A stretch of DNA of 64,000 bases from Solirubrobacteraceae bacterium (lineage in GTDB: Bacteria; Actinomycetota; Thermoleophilia; Solirubrobacterales; Solirubrobacteraceae). The translations under genes were made by a program, and so were the position numbers. This document shows positions 62,761 to 64,000 of this stretch, in pieces (the stretch's first letter is position 1; every line of letters begins with the position of its first letter). Location of the stretch: assembly GCA_030447505.1 (NCBI GenBank), contig JAUJOT010000006.1:186001-250000 (forward strand). The letters run 5' to 3'. Below the pieces are notes generated by a model, which saw nothing but the letters and a program-made list of their open reading frames with translations, made no database searches and was not told where the DNA came from.

Positions 62761-62833
62761 CGCGCGCATCTTCTCCGCGCCGCCGCCAGCCGTCTCCCCT
62801 GACGCCGGATGGACGTTCGAGCCCGGACCGCTC

Positions 62834-63577
62834 GTGCTCGTCGCGCTGCTGACGTTTCTCTATCTGCGGCGCTGGCGCGAGACCGACGGATCGGCGCCGC
62901 GGCTGACGAGCTTCCTCGCCGGGATGACGCTCCTCCTGATCGCGCTGTGCTCGCCCGTGGACCGGCTCGGCGAGCAGCTGTTCCTCATGCACATGGTCCA
63001 GCACCTGCTGCTGCTCGACCTGGCCCCGATCCTCGTGCTGCTCGGTCTCACGAAGGTCCTGCTGCGCCCGCTGACGCGCCGCCTCGTGCGGGTCGAGGCT
63101 GCGGCCGGGCCGCTCGCGCACCCGATCTTCGCGATCGTGCTCTACGTCGCGACGATGGCGCTCTGGCACGTGCCGGCGATGTACGACGCAGCGCTCGAGC
63201 TGCCCGTCGTCCACGTGCTCGAGCACCTCACGTTCGGCCTCGCCGGCGGCCTGTACTGGTGGCATCTGCTCTCGCCGATCCGCGCCCGCCGGCGGCTGGG
63301 CGGCATGGGCCCCGTCGTCTACATGCTCGCGACGAAGGTGCTCGTCGGCCTGCTCGGCATCCTGCTGGCCTTCGCGCCCGAGGCGATCTACGACTTCTAC
63401 GAGCGCCAGCCGCGGTACTGGAGTCTTTCGCCCGAGACCGACCAGGCCGTCGGCGGGCTGATCATGGCGCTCGAGCAGTCGATCGTCATGGGCGTGGCGC
63501 TCGTGTTCCTGTTCGTGCGCGCGCTCGGCGAGAGCGACCGCGACGACGAGCGCGCCGAGCGCTACGCGAGCTCGTAG
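62834..63577 (+). CDS. ctaG: Cytochrome c oxidase assembly protein CtaG (caa3 type)
   Basis: A polytopic membrane protein of the caa3_CtaG family: LFLMHMVQHLLLLDLAPILV (with the conserved His residues), ALWHVPAMYDAALELPVVHV, LEHLTFGLAGGLYWWHLLSP and LEQSIVMGVALVFLF. It is needed for assembly of the copper centre of terminal oxidase. The first ATG/GTG/TTG in frame is GTG 62834. The open frame continues upstream with coding-like sequence (SPDAGWTFEPGP) that fits the N-terminus of relatives, back to ATC 62768, so the true product is probably 269 instead of 247 residues. Confidence 0.9.
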   Translation: MLVALLTFLYLRRWRETDGSAPRLTSFLAGMTLLLIALCSPVDRLGEQLFLMHMVQHLLLLDLAPILVLLGLTKVLLRPLTRRLVRVEAAAGPLAHPIFAIVLYVATMALWHVPAMYDAALELPVVHVLEHLTFGLAGGLYWWHLLSPIRARRRLGGMGPVVYMLATKVLVGLLGILLAFAPEAIYDFYERQPRYWSLSPETDQAVGGLIMALEQSIVMGVALVFLFVRALGESDRDDERAERYASS

Positions 63578-63581
63578 CGTC

Positions 63582-64000
63582 ATGGCCCAGGCGCCGGCCG
63601 GATTTCATGACGCCGTCGCGCGCCTCGCCGACGACGTGCTGTTCGCCGCCGCGCTCGAGGTCGATGCGCGCGCCGAGATCCCGGCCGGCCACTTCGGCGC
63701 GCTCGCCGCAAGCGGCCTGTTCGGCATCGCCGGCCCGCCCGAGGCCGGCGGGCTGGACCTCGATGCGCGCGCCCAGCGGCGCGTGCGCGAGAGGCTCGCA
63801 AGCGGCTGCCTGACGACTGCCTTCGTCTGGGCGCAGCACCAGGGCGTCGTGCGGCGTCTGCGCCAGGCACCGCCTGCCCTGCAGGACCGTTGGCTGCCGG
63901 ACCTGTGCGCCGGGCGCATCCGCGGCGGCCTCGTGCTGGCGGGCCTGCTGCCGGGCGCCCCGCTGCTGCGTATCGAGCCGTCGCACGACGGCTTCGCGAT
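63582..64000 (+). CDS. Acyl-CoA dehydrogenase-like protein, N-terminal part (cut by window edge)
   Basis: The first 139 codons are present, from ATG 63582 (MAQAPAGFHDAVARLADDVL). IPAGHFGALAASGLFGIAGP, RRVRERLASGCLTTAFVWAQ and QHQGVVRRLRQAPPALQDRW followed by LPDLCAGRIRGGLVLAG match the helical N-terminal domain of the acyl-CoA dehydrogenase superfamily, which uses FAD. The catalytic Glu lies beyond the window. It starts 4 bp after ctaG, so it is probably co-transcribed. Confidence 0.75.
   Translation, partial: MAQAPAGFHDAVARLADDVLFAAALEVDARAEIPAGHFGALAASGLFGIAGPPEAGGLDLDARAQRRVRERLASGCLTTAFVWAQHQGVVRRLRQAPPALQDRWLPDLCAGRIRGGLVLAGLLPGAPLLRIEPSHDGFA

Overview
The window is very G+C-rich, densely coded bacterial chromosome. 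Gene content (ThiC with a TPP riboswitch, short-stem FtsE/FtsX, tmRNA with an ADSH..YALA-type tag, DUF3618/holin-X membrane stress genes, HAIR-like element before lon, many GTG/TTG starts, start codons lying 6-8 nt after a -10 box) points to an actinobacterium. The closest fit I can infer is the Thermoleophilia/Solirubrobacterales (Conexibacter-like), but that is inference without a search. I see no transposase, integrase, rRNA, tRNA or CRISPR array.

Layout. 0-5 kb: the start of an amidinotransferase-type gene, relics of an alpha/beta hydrolase and of a short-chain dehydrogenase, an ABC-F ATPase, and a tandem pair of secreted ferritin-like proteins. 5-9 kb: a polyphosphate operon (ppx, ppk, HD phosphohydrolase). 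9-15 kb: an ABC-2 exporter, a GNAT enzyme, a phosphoesterase, and an MFS drug exporter divergent from its likely TetR regulator. 15-24 kb: a structured non-coding stretch, lon, a CYTH protein, an Ala/Glu/Pro-rich repetitive protein, an amidohydrolase, a Cys-rich protein, an alpha/beta hydrolase and tmRNA. 24-34 kb: M3 and M50 peptidases, a second ABC exporter, a VOC protein, smpB, sodC, an esterase and a frameshifted Mrr-like/FokI-like protein.

33-42 kb: TPP riboswitch and thiC; a three-gene operon (DM13 protein, extended MFS protein, RnfD/NqrB-like protein) joined by GTGA overlaps; then ctpA-rnr. 42-56 kb: two DUF1990 genes, ftsEX, glyoxalase, a GAF/PAS/SpoIIE phosphatase, an M16 peptidase, nadC-nadA, a nucleoside deoxyribosyltransferase, prfB with a +1 programmed frameshift, a J-domain protein and a NYN RNase-like protein. 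57-64 kb: an envelope-stress triad (DUF883-like, holin-X, DUF3618), secA, hpf, comF, ctaG and the beginning of an acyl-CoA dehydrogenase gene.

How the genes fit together. Ribosome rescue and protein quality control are well represented (tmRNA, SmpB, Lon, RF2, ABC-F, HPF, RNase R, M3, M16, M50 and S41 peptidases), as are envelope functions (SecA, FtsEX, the triad) and redox functions (SodC, ferritin-like proteins, the DM13/RnfD-like operon). The most unusual items are the DM13-MFS-RnfD-like operon, the apparently catalytically dead nuclease-fold protein split by one extra C, a ctaG whose coding frame extends upstream of every ordinary start codon to a promoter-adjacent ATC, and widespread leaderless-type starts.
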